A DNA stretch of 64,000 bases from Burkholderiales bacterium. Its GTDB lineage: Bacteria > Pseudomonadota > Gammaproteobacteria > Burkholderiales > SG8-41. Under the pieces are notes generated by a model that ran no database searches, had not been told where the DNA came from, and worked only from the letters and a program-made list of their open reading frames with translations. Each line of letters begins with the position of its first letter. Position 1 is the first letter of the stretch. Made by a program: the position numbers and the translations under genes. The stretch lies in contig JALHRQ010000012.1 in assembly GCA_022841375.1 (NCBI GenBank), positions 49,326 through 113,325 on the forward strand, in the 5' to 3' direction. Positions 17,507-26,247 of the stretch are shown piece after piece.

Positions 17507-18382
17507 ATGAAAATCAAAAAAGCAGGAATACTGGCCTTGGCAGGCTTCGCATGGGGTCTTTCAATGGCACCAGTATTTGCAGATGTAACTTACATACCGC
17601 AGAGTGCACTTCAGGCATCCACTGGTTACTATACCGATTCAATCGGTGGCGGCCTCGACACACCGGCGACCATGACCGGCGGCGGCAATGCTGCAAATGT
17701 GGGTGGCCAGCGCAATGACGACGGTTTCCGCGGCCCGATTTCGCTCAACTGGACCAATCCGCTGTCATTTTTTGGCAACTCCTATACCCAGTTCTACGCC
17801 AACAACAATGGCAACATCAGCTTCAATCAAGGAATTTCGTCCTACACGCCCACCGGACCGCAAGGCGCAACACAGCCGATCATCAGCCCGTTTTTCGCAG
17901 ATGTCGACACGCGCAATTCATTGAGCGGCCTGATGAATGTGCGGAACGATCCGAACCAGCTCATCGTGACTTGGGACAGAGTCGGTTATTACAGTAGTCA
18001 CGCAGACAGATTGAACTCCTTCCAGCTGGTGTTGCGCGGGTCCGATTTTGTCGTTCCGGCCGGCCAGGGCCGCATCGGCTTTTTCTGGAATACGATGGGT
18101 TGGGAAACGGGTGACGCCAGTGGCGGGTCAGGCGGGTTTGGCGGGACTCCCGGGGCAGTCGGCTTCGGCGATGGATCGAACAACGGCACTGTGCTTACAG
18201 GCTCCATCCAGAACGGCATTGCCGGAGTGGTGCAGAATCACCAGCTGTGGTTTGACATCAACGTTGGAGGTGAGCCCGTTTACATCTCTGCAATTCCCGA
18301 ACCTGAAAGCTACGCGTTAATGGGCGCCGGACTTAGCCTGTTAGGATGGGTTGGCCGTCGCAAGAAGCTGGAAGCCTCGTAA
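17507..18382 (+). CDS. PEP-CTERM-sorted exported protein with nidogen-like domain
   Basis: A 291-aa exported protein. AGGAGA lies 6-7 nt before ATG 17507. Residues 1-25 are a signal peptide (ending PVFAD). The middle resembles a nidogen-like (NIDO) domain: YANNNGNISFNQGISSYTP, IISPFFADVDTRN, LIVTWDRVGYY, NSFQLVLRG. The C terminus is a standard PEP-CTERM anchor: IPEPESYALMGAGL, a hydrophobic helix, then GRRKK. Such proteins are processed by exosortase and retained at, or released from, the outer surface, often with exopolysaccharide. No exosortase gene is in the window. Confidence 0.9.
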   Translation: MKIKKAGILALAGFAWGLSMAPVFADVTYIPQSALQASTGYYTDSIGGGLDTPATMTGGGNAANVGGQRNDDGFRGPISLNWTNPLSFFGNSYTQFYANNNGNISFNQGISSYTPTGPQGATQPIISPFFADVDTRNSLSGLMNVRNDPNQLIVTWDRVGYYSSHADRLNSFQLVLRGSDFVVPAGQGRIGFFWNTMGWETGDASGGSGGFGGTPGAVGFGDGSNNGTVLTGSIQNGIAGVVQNHQLWFDINVGGEPVYISAIPEPESYALMGAGLSLLGWVGRRKKLEAS

Positions 18383-18400
18383 TATCGGGCAATTACACAG

Positions 18401-18426
18401 ACCCCGCTTAGGCGGGGTTTGTTTTT
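18401..18426 (+). terminator. Intrinsic terminator of the PEP-CTERM gene
   Basis: A 7-bp GC stem, ACCCCGC (18401-18407) with GCGGGGT (18412-18418) and a 4-nt loop, followed by TTGTTTTT. Confidence 0.85.
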
Positions 18427-18562
18427 GGAGGGCCGTTGAAGTCCCCTCATTCTTTAAGCGCCCAAACGTCTGCTATCAGAAAACCAGCGGGCTCCAAAAT
18501 TTGAAGAGGCCAGGAATTGCCAATGATGCCGATGACTGCAACTCACTTTAAAGCGAGAACGC

Positions 18563-19219
18563 TCAAGGGTTACGATGATCTTTAAGGGCGCGGTCAACCA
18601 GTGCTTTCAACTCCTCAAAGCCAAAAGCAGGTAGCGGCTTGCCGTTGACGAAGAATTCAGGTGTCTTGGTGACTTTCAGCGCTTTAGCATCGGCAACGTC
18701 CTGCGCAATCACGCTGGCGATCTCGGGGGAGGTCATATCAAAGGCCATCTGCTCCATGTCCAAACCGATCCCGCCGAGATGTTTCCATGCAAGATCCACG
18801 TTGGCCGTGTGGTTACGCACCCAGTCGGATTGGTTGTCAAGAAGGGCTTCGAGCGCCACCCAGAACTTTCCTTGGCGACGTGCAGTTTCGAGCACTGCAA
18901 CGACTTTGTCCGAACCAGTGTGGAACGGGGCATAGCGCAGAACGAGTCGGATCTTATCGGGATTAGCGGCCATCATCTGTTTGACCATCGGATAAAAGAC
19001 ACGACAGGTCTCGCACGCCGGATCGAGAAACTCAACGATGACGACGGGTGCGTCGGCCTTGCCCAGGGTCGGCGAATGCATGCGTATCAGGAAAGCCCGG
19101 TTGGTTTCAGCGAGCTGGTTGGCCTCCTTTTCCTTTTCCGCATTGTAGAACAGCACGCCGGAGACAAAGGCCAGCACCAGAGCAATAGCAGATACGATCA
19201 AGACGGTTTTCTGTTTCAT
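18563..19219 (-). CDS. DsbA-family thiol-disulfide protein, membrane-anchored
   Basis: A 218-aa protein with an N-terminal hydrophobic anchor (about 6-25) and a DsbA/thioredoxin domain in the periplasm. The active site is CETC (Cys69, Cys72), and the cis-proline loop is KTPEFFVNG. ATG 19219 overlaps the stop of the dsbB-like gene by 4 bp (ATGA on the minus strand), so both are co-translated. The pair probably forms a dedicated disulfide-forming system: the DsbB-like protein reoxidises this oxidase. Confidence 0.9.
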   Translation of the reverse strand: MKQKTVLIVSAIALVLAFVSGVLFYNAEKEKEANQLAETNRAFLIRMHSPTLGKADAPVVIVEFLDPACETCRVFYPMVKQMMAANPDKIRLVLRYAPFHTGSDKVVAVLETARRQGKFWVALEALLDNQSDWVRNHTANVDLAWKHLGGIGLDMEQMAFDMTSPEIASVIAQDVADAKALKVTKTPEFFVNGKPLPAFGFEELKALVDRALKDHRNP

Positions 19220-19671
19220 TTCGAGCCTTTGATATATGTTGCCAAAAGTAGTCCGGAGACCACTGAAAACGAAAGGGCAGATAGGAGCGGAATGCTGACG
19301 AAACCGAACCAAACGACCTGAAGCTCCGAGCACGGTACGCCTTGCTGGCAGGGCTTGATGTTCTCGGGTATCCATCCTGCGACGAGCGCCAGATGAAACA
19401 GCGCCACGCCCAATCCCGTCAATGCCAGTGGCAAGGCATACCGTACGACCCGATGATCGAAGGGAAGCAGTCCGGCGGCGAGCACGAGAACCAGCGGGAA
19501 CATGGCTATACGCTGATACCAGCATAGAACACAGGGCGCGTGGCCCATTACTTCGCCGAGAAACAGCGAGCCGAGCGTCGACACCGTAACGATCAACCAT
19601 GCGCTAAAAGTAAGTGTCCATCCAATGGTGTTGGTATTGTGCATGGGATTCAAGCATTTGAGCGGGATCAT
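19216..19671 (-). CDS. dsbB: Disulfide bond formation protein B family
   Basis: A 151-aa protein with four membrane helices. It carries both DsbB cysteine pairs: CVLC at residues 47-50 in the first periplasmic loop and Cys108/Cys114 (CQQGVPC) in the second. It passes electrons from the DsbA-like partner to quinones. The start is either ATG 19671 or ATG 19644; neither has a strong ribosome site, and the shorter form begins closer to TM1. Confidence 0.9.
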   Translation of the reverse strand: MIPLKCLNPMHNTNTIGWTLTFSAWLIVTVSTLGSLFLGEVMGHAPCVLCWYQRIAMFPLVLVLAAGLLPFDHRVVRYALPLALTGLGVALFHLALVAGWIPENIKPCQQGVPCSELQVVWFGFVSIPLLSALSFSVVSGLLLATYIKGSK

Positions 19672-20070
19672 GTGTGACCGGAATCGATACCTATGCCCGC
19701 GAGGGGGAATTGATGGGTTGGGGTTTCGGGGTTAACAACATTCTTGGCTCGAGGGCTTCACTCCAAGAACGCCGAAATCGAGCAAACAGCGGCACGACGT
19801 ATTTCATGAACTGCGACAGCGGGTGGGATGGATGAGTTCGGAATGTAGCAGCAAACAACGATCGTTACGCGGCATTTACGCATACTGTAATCATCTGGAA
19901 ATCCCGATTGATGGCGGCTGTTCGGCCGTGCTCGCTTCTCACCCATGAGCGGATCAGGGGCAGGCAATTTGCCGCGTTGCAATGTAATGGTGACCTTAAT
20001 TCCGATCCGCAGACCTTGACCCGCCTCCAAAAATTAGCTGGGGGTTGATGTAGCAGGCATGAGGGTACCA
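19672..20070. other. Intergenic region between DsbB and the AI-2E permease
   Basis: About 400 bp. Minus-strand frames of 90 and 68 codons exist but lack ribosome sites and look like chance frames. The minus-strand text near 19990-20030 resembles weakly a decayed coding region (GGG-rich, GLRIGIKVTI), but I cannot assign it. Confidence 0.3.
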
Positions 20071-21234
20071 CTAGTCCCCGAGCAATTCACCCACAGGTTT
20101 CAGGTCTTCAACGTGGTCGCACACGGCTTTAATTATCATCACGACAGGAACGGCCAGCAACAAGCCCCACGGCCCCCATAACCAGCCACCCAGGATTACA
20201 CTGCTGAACACCGCCACGGCGTTCATGCTACCGGCGCGGCCTATGAGCCATGGGGTAAGCAGGAAGCCCTCAAGGCTGGTAATGATTAACGCCACGGTTG
20301 CCACCAATAGTGCCATGCTGAGTGTGCCAAATTGGACAAGTGCTACCAACGCAATCCCCGCGGACACGACTACCGGGCCGAAATAAGGTATTGAATTCAG
20401 CACCCCGGCTGCAATCCCCCAGATCGCCGCATGCTCCAGACCGAGCGCTAAGAACGCAAGCCAACTCACCACTCCAACCAATACGCTTGTAAAAACCTGC
20501 ACCAGCATATAGCGCTGAATCTGATGCGTAATCTCATTCAGCATCTCGAGGGTAACTTTTTTCTCGCTGAGCGTAGGGCCGCTTATTTTGATCAGCTTGC
20601 GGCGAAACGCATCGCCTGCTGTCATCAGAAAGTAGGCGAAAAAGAGCACGGTGACAAACTGCCCAATGAAAGTTACTAAACCGAGCGTTCCACTCCACAG
20701 ATAATCGCGAATGTTAACTCTGGGCTTTTCAATCTGCACCAGAGTCACACCACGTGGCGGGGTGCCGGCTACCGTGCCACTCTCGATGGCAGCTTTTTCG
20801 AGTTCGGATGCTGCTTTCTGCACTTTCTCGACCGCCTTAACTCCATCTCCTTGTGATGCACGCAACGCTTGGCGCATTTTCTGCACTGAATCTGGAAGTT
20901 TTTGGATGATCCCTGCTGTCTCATCGCCTAATGAATAGACCAGCAATCCCAAGCCTGCGACGATACCGATCAACAGCGCAGCAGCTCCGATTGCGCGGTG
21001 GATATGCCACTTCTCCATGAAATTAACTAAAGGAGAAAATGCATAGCTCGTCATTACTCCTAGGACCACGGGGATCAGAATGGGGGATGCCCAATGCAGC
21101 ATGTAGAGGGCGACGAGAACCGTCAACAAGACAATCCAGCTGTTCCGTACGCTGATTGGCACGGGATCTACTGCACAAACTGAAGATTCTTCTTGTTCGT
21201 TAGAAGATATTTTTTGATCAAATTCCTTTTTCAT
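20071..21234 (-). CDS. AI-2E family (TqsA/PerM-like) membrane transporter
   Basis: A 387-aa permease with about eight membrane segments, a cytoplasmic/periplasmic helical insert (residues about 105-165, EKVQKAASELEKAA) and the family's C-terminal signature (GVLNSIPYFGPVV, LEGFLLTPWLIGRAGSMNAV). Proteins of this family export autoinducer-2 or act as sodium/proton antiporters. ATG 21234 begins MKKEFDQK with GGAG close upstream; the frame stays open to 21342 but the extra residues look non-coding. Confidence 0.85.
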   Translation of the reverse strand: MKKEFDQKISSNEQEESSVCAVDPVPISVRNSWIVLLTVLVALYMLHWASPILIPVVLGVMTSYAFSPLVNFMEKWHIHRAIGAAALLIGIVAGLGLLVYSLGDETAGIIQKLPDSVQKMRQALRASQGDGVKAVEKVQKAASELEKAAIESGTVAGTPPRGVTLVQIEKPRVNIRDYLWSGTLGLVTFIGQFVTVLFFAYFLMTAGDAFRRKLIKISGPTLSEKKVTLEMLNEITHQIQRYMLVQVFTSVLVGVVSWLAFLALGLEHAAIWGIAAGVLNSIPYFGPVVVSAGIALVALVQFGTLSMALLVATVALIITSLEGFLLTPWLIGRAGSMNAVAVFSSVILGGWLWGPWGLLLAVPVVMIIKAVCDHVEDLKPVGELLGD

Positions 21235-21671
21235 AACTCCGCGCCGCGGGACATGCAGCCATCTGCGCTGAACTCGCGGCGGCCTTTTAAACTTTATTAG
21301 TAAATCGCCGCTTCGCCCACAATTCTGTACGTTGATAAACATATGAATATTATTTGCCGATCATACGAAGTCATATTGGCATCTGTTGCCGATCAGTCGA
21401 ATCCTCATTGGTGAATTTTAATTCTACGAAGCAGCCGTTGGTGATCTCACCTGGGCGGCCAACTTCAGCCGTTGAGCCAATGACAGTATTCAAATTCAGT
21501 CCACTACCTTTACGTACGGTGCCGCATAGATGGCTGATGCTTGCGTAAAGAAAATTGAGCGGTGAGTCGAATGCTGCTTCCCAAAAGGGGGTGCGTCGGA
21601 GATCAAGATTCACAACACTTGAAACTGAATAAATTTTTCGTACACACGATGCTTACTAACAGGAGAGACAA
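21235..21671. other. Intergenic region upstream of the AI-2E permease
   Basis: About 440 bp between divergent genes. It should hold both promoters. An 80-codon minus-strand frame (21371-21613) has moderately normal composition but no ribosome site; I leave it uncalled. Confidence 0.3.
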
Positions 21672-22016
21672 ATGACTGAGGCAAATGAAATGAATGGTCG
21701 GGGAGCAACTGTCGCGGCAACGGCTACCGAAACAGGTGCGGCGACCGCCACGGCAGCAGCCGCCCGCGAAGCAGCTGCTTTGGCGATGGGTACGCAGGCT
21801 GGCATTGCCGCCGCAGAAGCCGCCGCTGCCAGAGAAATCGCTGCGGCTGCTTCGGCTGGGGCGGCCGCCGCCACGGCCGGAGGCGCCACTGCAGCGGCAA
21901 CCGCTGCGGCTGCCGCCGCGCAAGCTGGAATGGCCGGTGGAATGCTCTTGGGCGTTCTGATGGGCCTGCTCATGGGCGTGTCATTGGGACAGCGTGGCTC
22001 GATTCGTTCAAATTGA
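21672..22016 (+). CDS. Alanine-rich small protein with C-terminal membrane helix
   Basis: A 114-aa protein preceded by AGGAGA (spacing about 6). More than half of residues 14-88 are alanine, with regularly spaced Arg/Glu (AAREAAALA, AAAAREIAAAAS), which predicts one long amphipathic helix. Residues about 90-108 (GMLLGVLMGLLMGVSLG) form a short glycine-zipper membrane helix, followed by a basic tail. The good ribosome site and the order of the sequence argue for a real gene despite low complexity. It may be a membrane-tethered coil or envelope spacer. No family recognised. Confidence 0.6.
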   Translation: MTEANEMNGRGATVAATATETGAATATAAAAREAAALAMGTQAGIAAAEAAAAREIAAAASAGAAAATAGGATAAATAAAAAAQAGMAGGMLLGVLMGLLMGVSLGQRGSIRSN

Positions 22017-22329
22017 ATTGAGGCAGCTGAGGATAGTAAATCGGCTTTTCATAGATATCGTAAAGGGCGAGGGTTGAAGAGTCTGGTGCCGTTCATACCA
22101 CCGACAATTCGCCCTCGTTTCGGCCCCCAAAATCTGCCCGACCACGCTCACTCTTACCCCAAAACAATCTCCATATGTTCGCTATCGAACGAAGGATAGA
22201 GCTTGCTGTGGACTAGCATTAAAAATGGATGTTGAGAGATGGAGCCCAAAGGGCGATCGATGAACCAAATGCTCGATAAAAGCCTGGATAAGAGCTTCGG
22301 GAGTGCGGTTCAGCGATAGGAGGATTTTG
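22017..22329. other. Intergenic region
   Basis: About 310 bp. It contains a small palindrome GTTCGCTATCGAAC (22177-22190) but no gene that I can support; it should hold the promoter of the small membrane protein at 22330. Confidence 0.3.
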
Positions 22330-22527
22330 ATGGAATATCTGCCAATTCAAAAATATAAAATGTTATTCACTGTCGTCATTGCTTTTATTTTGGTATTGAC
22401 CTTGGGACTTGCCTATATGTCGGGAGGTGGCTACGCCGATCTGCTTTTGGCGGCAACAATCCTCATTTTCCTGATGGCTATTGCGCGTAAAGTAATTTTT
22501 ATGCCCGTAGAGAAAGGGCATGAATAG
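22330..22527 (+). CDS. Small two-helix membrane protein
   Basis: A 65-aa protein. A near-perfect ribosome site, AGGAGG (22318-22323), lies 6 nt before ATG 22330, which fixes the start. It has two hydrophobic helices (about residues 11-30 and 35-55) separated by a GGGYAD turn, and a short basic C terminus. It is an inner-membrane protein of unknown role in a run of small stress-like genes. Confidence 0.65.
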   Translation: MEYLPIQKYKMLFTVVIAFILVLTLGLAYMSGGGYADLLLAATILIFLMAIARKVIFMPVEKGHE

Positions 22528-22617
22528 TGTTCATTCAGGGAAGCGACGGGCTCATAGCTAAGCTACGGTAAGGCTTTCAGACGAGGATCCGATCTGCATA
22601 TTTTAGGGAAAAATTCC

Positions 22618-22815
22618 ATGACTGACCCACGCAACATTGCCCACGACAAGAAGATCGCACAGGAAAAAAAGCACCACGGCGATAAAGTTGCACCGAGTGC
22701 GGAGAAGACACCGCAACCAGGAAAGAAGACGCATATGGAACATCATGTGTCTGACAACCCCAAGATCCCGGATGAAGCTGCTCCGGTACCCAGCGAAGAA
22801 AAGCCGTTGATCTAG
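22618..22815 (+). CDS. Small hydrophilic lysine/histidine/proline-rich protein
   Basis: A 65-aa highly charged, probably disordered protein (starts MTDPRNIAHDKKIAQEKKHH, later PSEEKPLI). A weak purine-rich ribosome site (AGGGAAAAA) precedes the ATG. The composition, poor in hydrophobic residues and rich in Lys, Pro, Glu and His, resembles small stress-associated proteins. No domain is recognised. It is the last host gene before the integrative element. Confidence 0.55.
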   Translation: MTDPRNIAHDKKIAQEKKHHGDKVAPSAEKTPQPGKKTHMEHHVSDNPKIPDEAAPVPSEEKPLI

Positions 22816-23143
22816 CTATCATTAGCCTTGGACTGCTGCCAGCGTGACCGACAGGTGTGAACTTCAGGGGCTAACGTTTGAATTTAGCGGCCGCCGAAGT
22901 CGGTTCGCTGGAATGAAGGGTTAGGCGAGCTGCGCTTTGCATTTCTGCCAGTCACACCTTACTGGCCAGGATCACTTCGCCAGGCCCGCTCCCAACGTCA
23001 TCGGGCAGATTAGTTTTTCAGTGGCCTAGATTATTTCATCAACTCTAGCCTATCGACCCGCGGACTTTTGGTATAGCGATCCCAAAAAGACAAAAGCCCC
23101 GCCGGGATGGCAGGGCTAAGTCCAAAACAGCTAACAAAAAATT
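22816..23143. other. Host intergenic region left of the integrative element
   Basis: About 330 bp with no gene. Its right part holds the ancestral terminator of the tRNA-Asn gene (23084-23117), now separated from the tRNA by the element. Confidence 0.5.
23084..23117 (-). terminator. Displaced terminator of tRNA-Asn
   Basis: On the minus strand AGCCCTGCC (23109-23117) pairs with GGCGGGGCT (23095-23103) with one mismatch and is followed by T-runs. It lies just beyond the left attachment repeat. Before integration it would have followed tRNA-Asn directly. Confidence 0.65.
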
Positions 23144-23156
23144 CTGGCTCCCCGAC
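23144..23156. repeat. Left attachment site (attL)
   Basis: Thirteen bases identical to the tRNA-Asn 3' end (CCA plus acceptor arm on the minus strand). The following bases differ from the tRNA, marking the element's side. Confidence 0.75.
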
Positions 23157-23329
23157 TCGGGCAAATATGGGCATTGGTACGAGGTAAATTATTTGGCCTG
23201 AATGCCTGCTTTCGAACACAATAATGACGTTTTCTGTTCGCCAAAACGAAGTGGAGTCTAGGATGACAGAATCTGATAGATTAAGTTAACCTTGCTGCAG
23301 TCAATCATTTGTCAGATCGCGGGGGGGCG

Positions 23330-24718
23330 ATGGTCATTAATAAAAAAATGACTGGTGACGAATTTGCCGCAAAAGCGAGAGCATTGCACGGCGATAAATA
23401 TCAGTACGATCGCGTCAATTATAAAAATAACAAGACAACCGTTGAGATAGTTTGTCCGCTTCATGGAATTTTTTTACAAGCGCCCACTAATCATCTGCGT
23501 GGAAAACGGTGTAGAAAATGCGCTTCTCAGTCACTGGGCGCCGCATTTCGTAAGACCACGGATGACTTCTTGGTGCAAGCTCGTAAACTTCACGGCGATC
23601 GTTTTGACTACTCAAAAGTCAAATACAAGCAGGCTCATGAAAGAGTAAAGATTATCTGCCGAGCGCACGGCTCGTTTCTGCAGACACCAACCAGCCACCT
23701 TAGCGGCGCAGGTTGCAAGAAGTGCGCGAATGAGGAATCCGGTGACCGAATGCGGTTTACCAGCCAAAAATTTATTGCCCTAGCCAAAAAACGTTTCGGG
23801 TTGCGTTTTGATTATTCACACGTCGATTACAAGGCCGCTCTAGCTCCGGTGAAAATAATTTGTCCGTTGCACGGAGCTTTCCGTCAAACGCCAAGTTTCC
23901 ATTTGAATTCCATTCACGGTTGCCCTAAATGTTCACGTCAGCAGGTAAATCGTAATCGACGCTTGACTCAAGCGGAATTTCTCCGTCGAGCTAATCTTGT
24001 GCATGGAAATCAATATGACTATTCTCTGTCAAAAATTATTGATGGTAAGAGAGCGGCCACCATAATTTGTTCAAAGCATGGTGAATTTCACCAATCACCT
24101 GAAGGGCATTTGTTAGGTAAAGGATGTAAGAAATGCGGCAATCTTCAGATTAGTCTTACGCAGCGGCAGACTTTATCTGCGTTCATTAAACGTGCGCGTG
24201 GAAAGCATGGCGAAAAATATGACTATTCCCTGACCGAGTACACAACTGCGCGAAAAAAAGTAAAAATCACTTGTCCAGTTCATGGCGTTTTCGAACAAGT
24301 GCCTGATATGCATTTACGCAGCGGTTGTAGAAAATGTGCTGATGACGATCTTCCTGGAGCCTACTCACTTAAAGTTCTGGCAAGAAATCCTGTTCTTGCC
24401 TCGCAACAATCGGTGCTCTACTACGTATCGTTTAAGTCTCATAGTGGGGAGCGTTTCTATAAGGTGGGGGTCACGAGAATCTCTGTGAAAAAGAGGTTTT
24501 CGGGCTATGCGGCGGCCGGGTATCAGATCACAAGTATCAAGGAAAAGAAAATGCAGCTTTTAGCGGCATACAAGGCGGAGCAATCATTATTGAAAAAACA
24601 TGGCAAAGACTTTAGGTATCGACCTTTACGCGGCAATCGTCAAGGCTTCAAATTCGGAGGTGGTTCCGAATGTTTCTCCAAGCCACTATCCAATGAGCTA
24701 CTGATAATTTTTAATTAA
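23330..24718 (+). CDS. Five DUF723-like zinc-ribbon repeats plus C-terminal GIY-YIG-like nuclease domain
   Basis: A 462-aa protein; ATG 23330 is preceded by a G-run, with a TTG at 23309 as the alternative. Residues 8-65, 77-133, 144-203, 213-270 and 282-337 are five copies of one unit: F-x-x-x-A-x-x-x-HG-x-x-YDYS-x-V-x-Y, then V-x-I-x-CP-x-HG-x-F-x-Q-x-P-x-x-HL-x-G-x-GC-x-KC. The conserved Cys/His set suggests one zinc site per unit and nucleic-acid binding. Residues about 362-450 resemble a GIY-YIG nuclease: YYVSF, YKVGVTR, a glutamate in YKAEQSLL and GGSECF. It is probably a DNA endonuclease, either homing-type or defensive. It is the first gene inside the left end of the element. Confidence 0.75.
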   Translation: MVINKKMTGDEFAAKARALHGDKYQYDRVNYKNNKTTVEIVCPLHGIFLQAPTNHLRGKRCRKCASQSLGAAFRKTTDDFLVQARKLHGDRFDYSKVKYKQAHERVKIICRAHGSFLQTPTSHLSGAGCKKCANEESGDRMRFTSQKFIALAKKRFGLRFDYSHVDYKAALAPVKIICPLHGAFRQTPSFHLNSIHGCPKCSRQQVNRNRRLTQAEFLRRANLVHGNQYDYSLSKIIDGKRAATIICSKHGEFHQSPEGHLLGKGCKKCGNLQISLTQRQTLSAFIKRARGKHGEKYDYSLTEYTTARKKVKITCPVHGVFEQVPDMHLRSGCRKCADDDLPGAYSLKVLARNPVLASQQSVLYYVSFKSHSGERFYKVGVTRISVKKRFSGYAAAGYQITSIKEKKMQLLAAYKAEQSLLKKHGKDFRYRPLRGNRQGFKFGGGSECFSKPLSNELLIIFN

Positions 24719-24825
24719 TCTATCTAATAACTCCTGCTCATATGAAGTTCAGTACGGCCATGTTTGGTTTGGAAGCTAAGTGGAAGGGTCCAGTGATATA
24801 GGTTAAGCCCAACTGGAGCAAGCTG

Positions 24826-25311
24826 TTAGAGAGCATGCCTCAATCTTCCGCTCTGACCAGTGCATAGATGTTCGAGGCCCAGGACCAAGCCTTCCGCAGC
24901 GCGGGCTACGTATACCAACTGAGGGATGTGCGTCGAACCCGTAACGATGTAGCGTAATTGGTGTGTTGAATACGTAATATCGAGTAACCCAATCGCAGCC
25001 ACTTCGCGGCGATCCAATTTCACAGAGCGGCCAAGTTTACGCTTCCGTGCGAGCGCAAGGGCAGCGCTCAAGCTGTGAGACAATTTCTTCATTTGGTCAA
25101 GCTTGAGTCCCCTCTTAAGCAGGAAAGCCTTCAGACTCAATTCTATAGAGATACCGTATAGCTGAAGGACTGGGAATAAGAGATGTTGCTCCGCAACTTT
25201 CACATCCACCGTTCGAGCTGCGAGGAGGTAGTCAGCAGAAAATCGCCAAAAGCCGTGCGGCGATGATCGAGCGTCTACGCTAACCGTTGTCGTTGTCGTG
25301 ATGATTTTCAT
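24826..25311 (-). CDS. HEPN-like hypothetical protein
   Basis: A 161-aa soluble helical protein, the only minus-strand gene in the element. LQLYGISIELSLKAFLLKRG, then KLSHSLSAALALA and YSTHQLRYI, match the spacing of HEPN-type helical bundles, which are often RNases or nucleotide-binding partners in defence and toxin systems. A canonical R-x4-6-H is not obvious, so catalysis is uncertain. It is convergent with the DUF723/GIY-YIG gene and divergent from the HTH genes. It may be an immunity or cargo protein. Confidence 0.5.
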   Translation of the reverse strand: MKIITTTTTVSVDARSSPHGFWRFSADYLLAARTVDVKVAEQHLLFPVLQLYGISIELSLKAFLLKRGLKLDQMKKLSHSLSAALALARKRKLGRSVKLDRREVAAIGLLDITYSTHQLRYIVTGSTHIPQLVYVARAAEGLVLGLEHLCTGQSGRLRHAL

Positions 25312-25601
25312 GCTCTCTAACTATTTAGGGAGACAGTTTTGAAGCCGCATATGAAATTTAGTCGGTTTGCCCCCGTTTGAGTAACACGGGGGGCTACGAA
25401 TACATAGCCCGAATTTATCCGGTTCCAAGCCTTTTGGCAGACTACTTGCTCTGCCTCGCTTGGGTCAATCTAGCTAAGAACTATTCTCATTAATCTAGTG
25501 TGGGTCTTCCGTTCGCTGTCGGCGAATATTGGGGGGTGTTGCTTTATTTGCTTTCGTGGTATTAGAATAAATACATTATTTTAATTAACGGACAAATAAC
25601 C
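25312..25601. other. AT-rich divergent promoter region within the element
   Basis: About 290 bp between the HEPN-like gene and the first HTH gene. The right end (25555-25600) is strongly AT-rich. It should hold the promoters and operators of the element's control region. A replication origin could lie here, but I found no diagnostic iterons. Confidence 0.35.
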
Positions 25602-26198
25602 ATGATCAAACCGACGATAATTTCGACTCAATCCAAAGCTGCACGCGCTGCACTGGGGGTTTCTCAAAGCAAGGTGGCCAGTGCAACAGGCATTAACCGC
25701 AGCCAGTTTGCGCTTTTCGAGGTCAAGAAATACCTGCTGGATGACGCGAAATTGAAGGCCTTGCGGACGTATTACGAAGACCTGGGCTACGAGTTCGATG
25801 GCAATGCCAAAGTCACGGACGATGTTTCTCGCTCGGCTGCAACGGTTCAGAAGTCTTTGCAAGAGGATGTAAAGGTGGTTGACCGATTCTTGGTTCCTGC
25901 AGGACTTGAGGAGGAGGCCTTGGAATCGCTTCTTGCGGAGATCGACTCGACCGATCAGGAAATCGTAGAGTTGGCGAAGCAACCCGCCAAGTTTGACTGG
26001 TTGGGCGATCCTGACTTGCAAGAGAGCCAAGAAATGCTGCGCCTCATGGCGCAGAACTACGCTCGAGTTCGGCAACTGCAGTTTGGGCAAAACCAAATGC
26101 AAAAACCTGCTGACACCGTTAAACCGATCAAGGCAACAGTAGGGGACATGGTTGAGAGCATGCTTGGTTTGCAGATTTCGCAGTTAATTGAGTCCTGA
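25602..26198 (+). CDS. HTH-domain protein of the integrative element
   Basis: A 198-aa protein. Its first 65 residues resemble an XRE-like HTH (KAARAALGVSQSKVASATGINRSQFALFE, then RTYYEDLGYEFDG). The remaining helical part is acidic in the middle (GLEEEALESLLAEIDSTDQEI) and unknown. It heads the plus-strand operon that continues to the recombinase. It probably represses or activates the element's replication and integration genes. Confidence 0.6.
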   Translation: MIKPTIISTQSKAARAALGVSQSKVASATGINRSQFALFEVKKYLLDDAKLKALRTYYEDLGYEFDGNAKVTDDVSRSAATVQKSLQEDVKVVDRFLVPAGLEEEALESLLAEIDSTDQEIVELAKQPAKFDWLGDPDLQESQEMLRLMAQNYARVRQLQFGQNQMQKPADTVKPIKATVGDMVESMLGLQISQLIES

Positions 26199-26247
26199 TA
26201 AACAGGTTTAACAACCAGAATAACAATGAATAAACAAGGAGTTGGAA

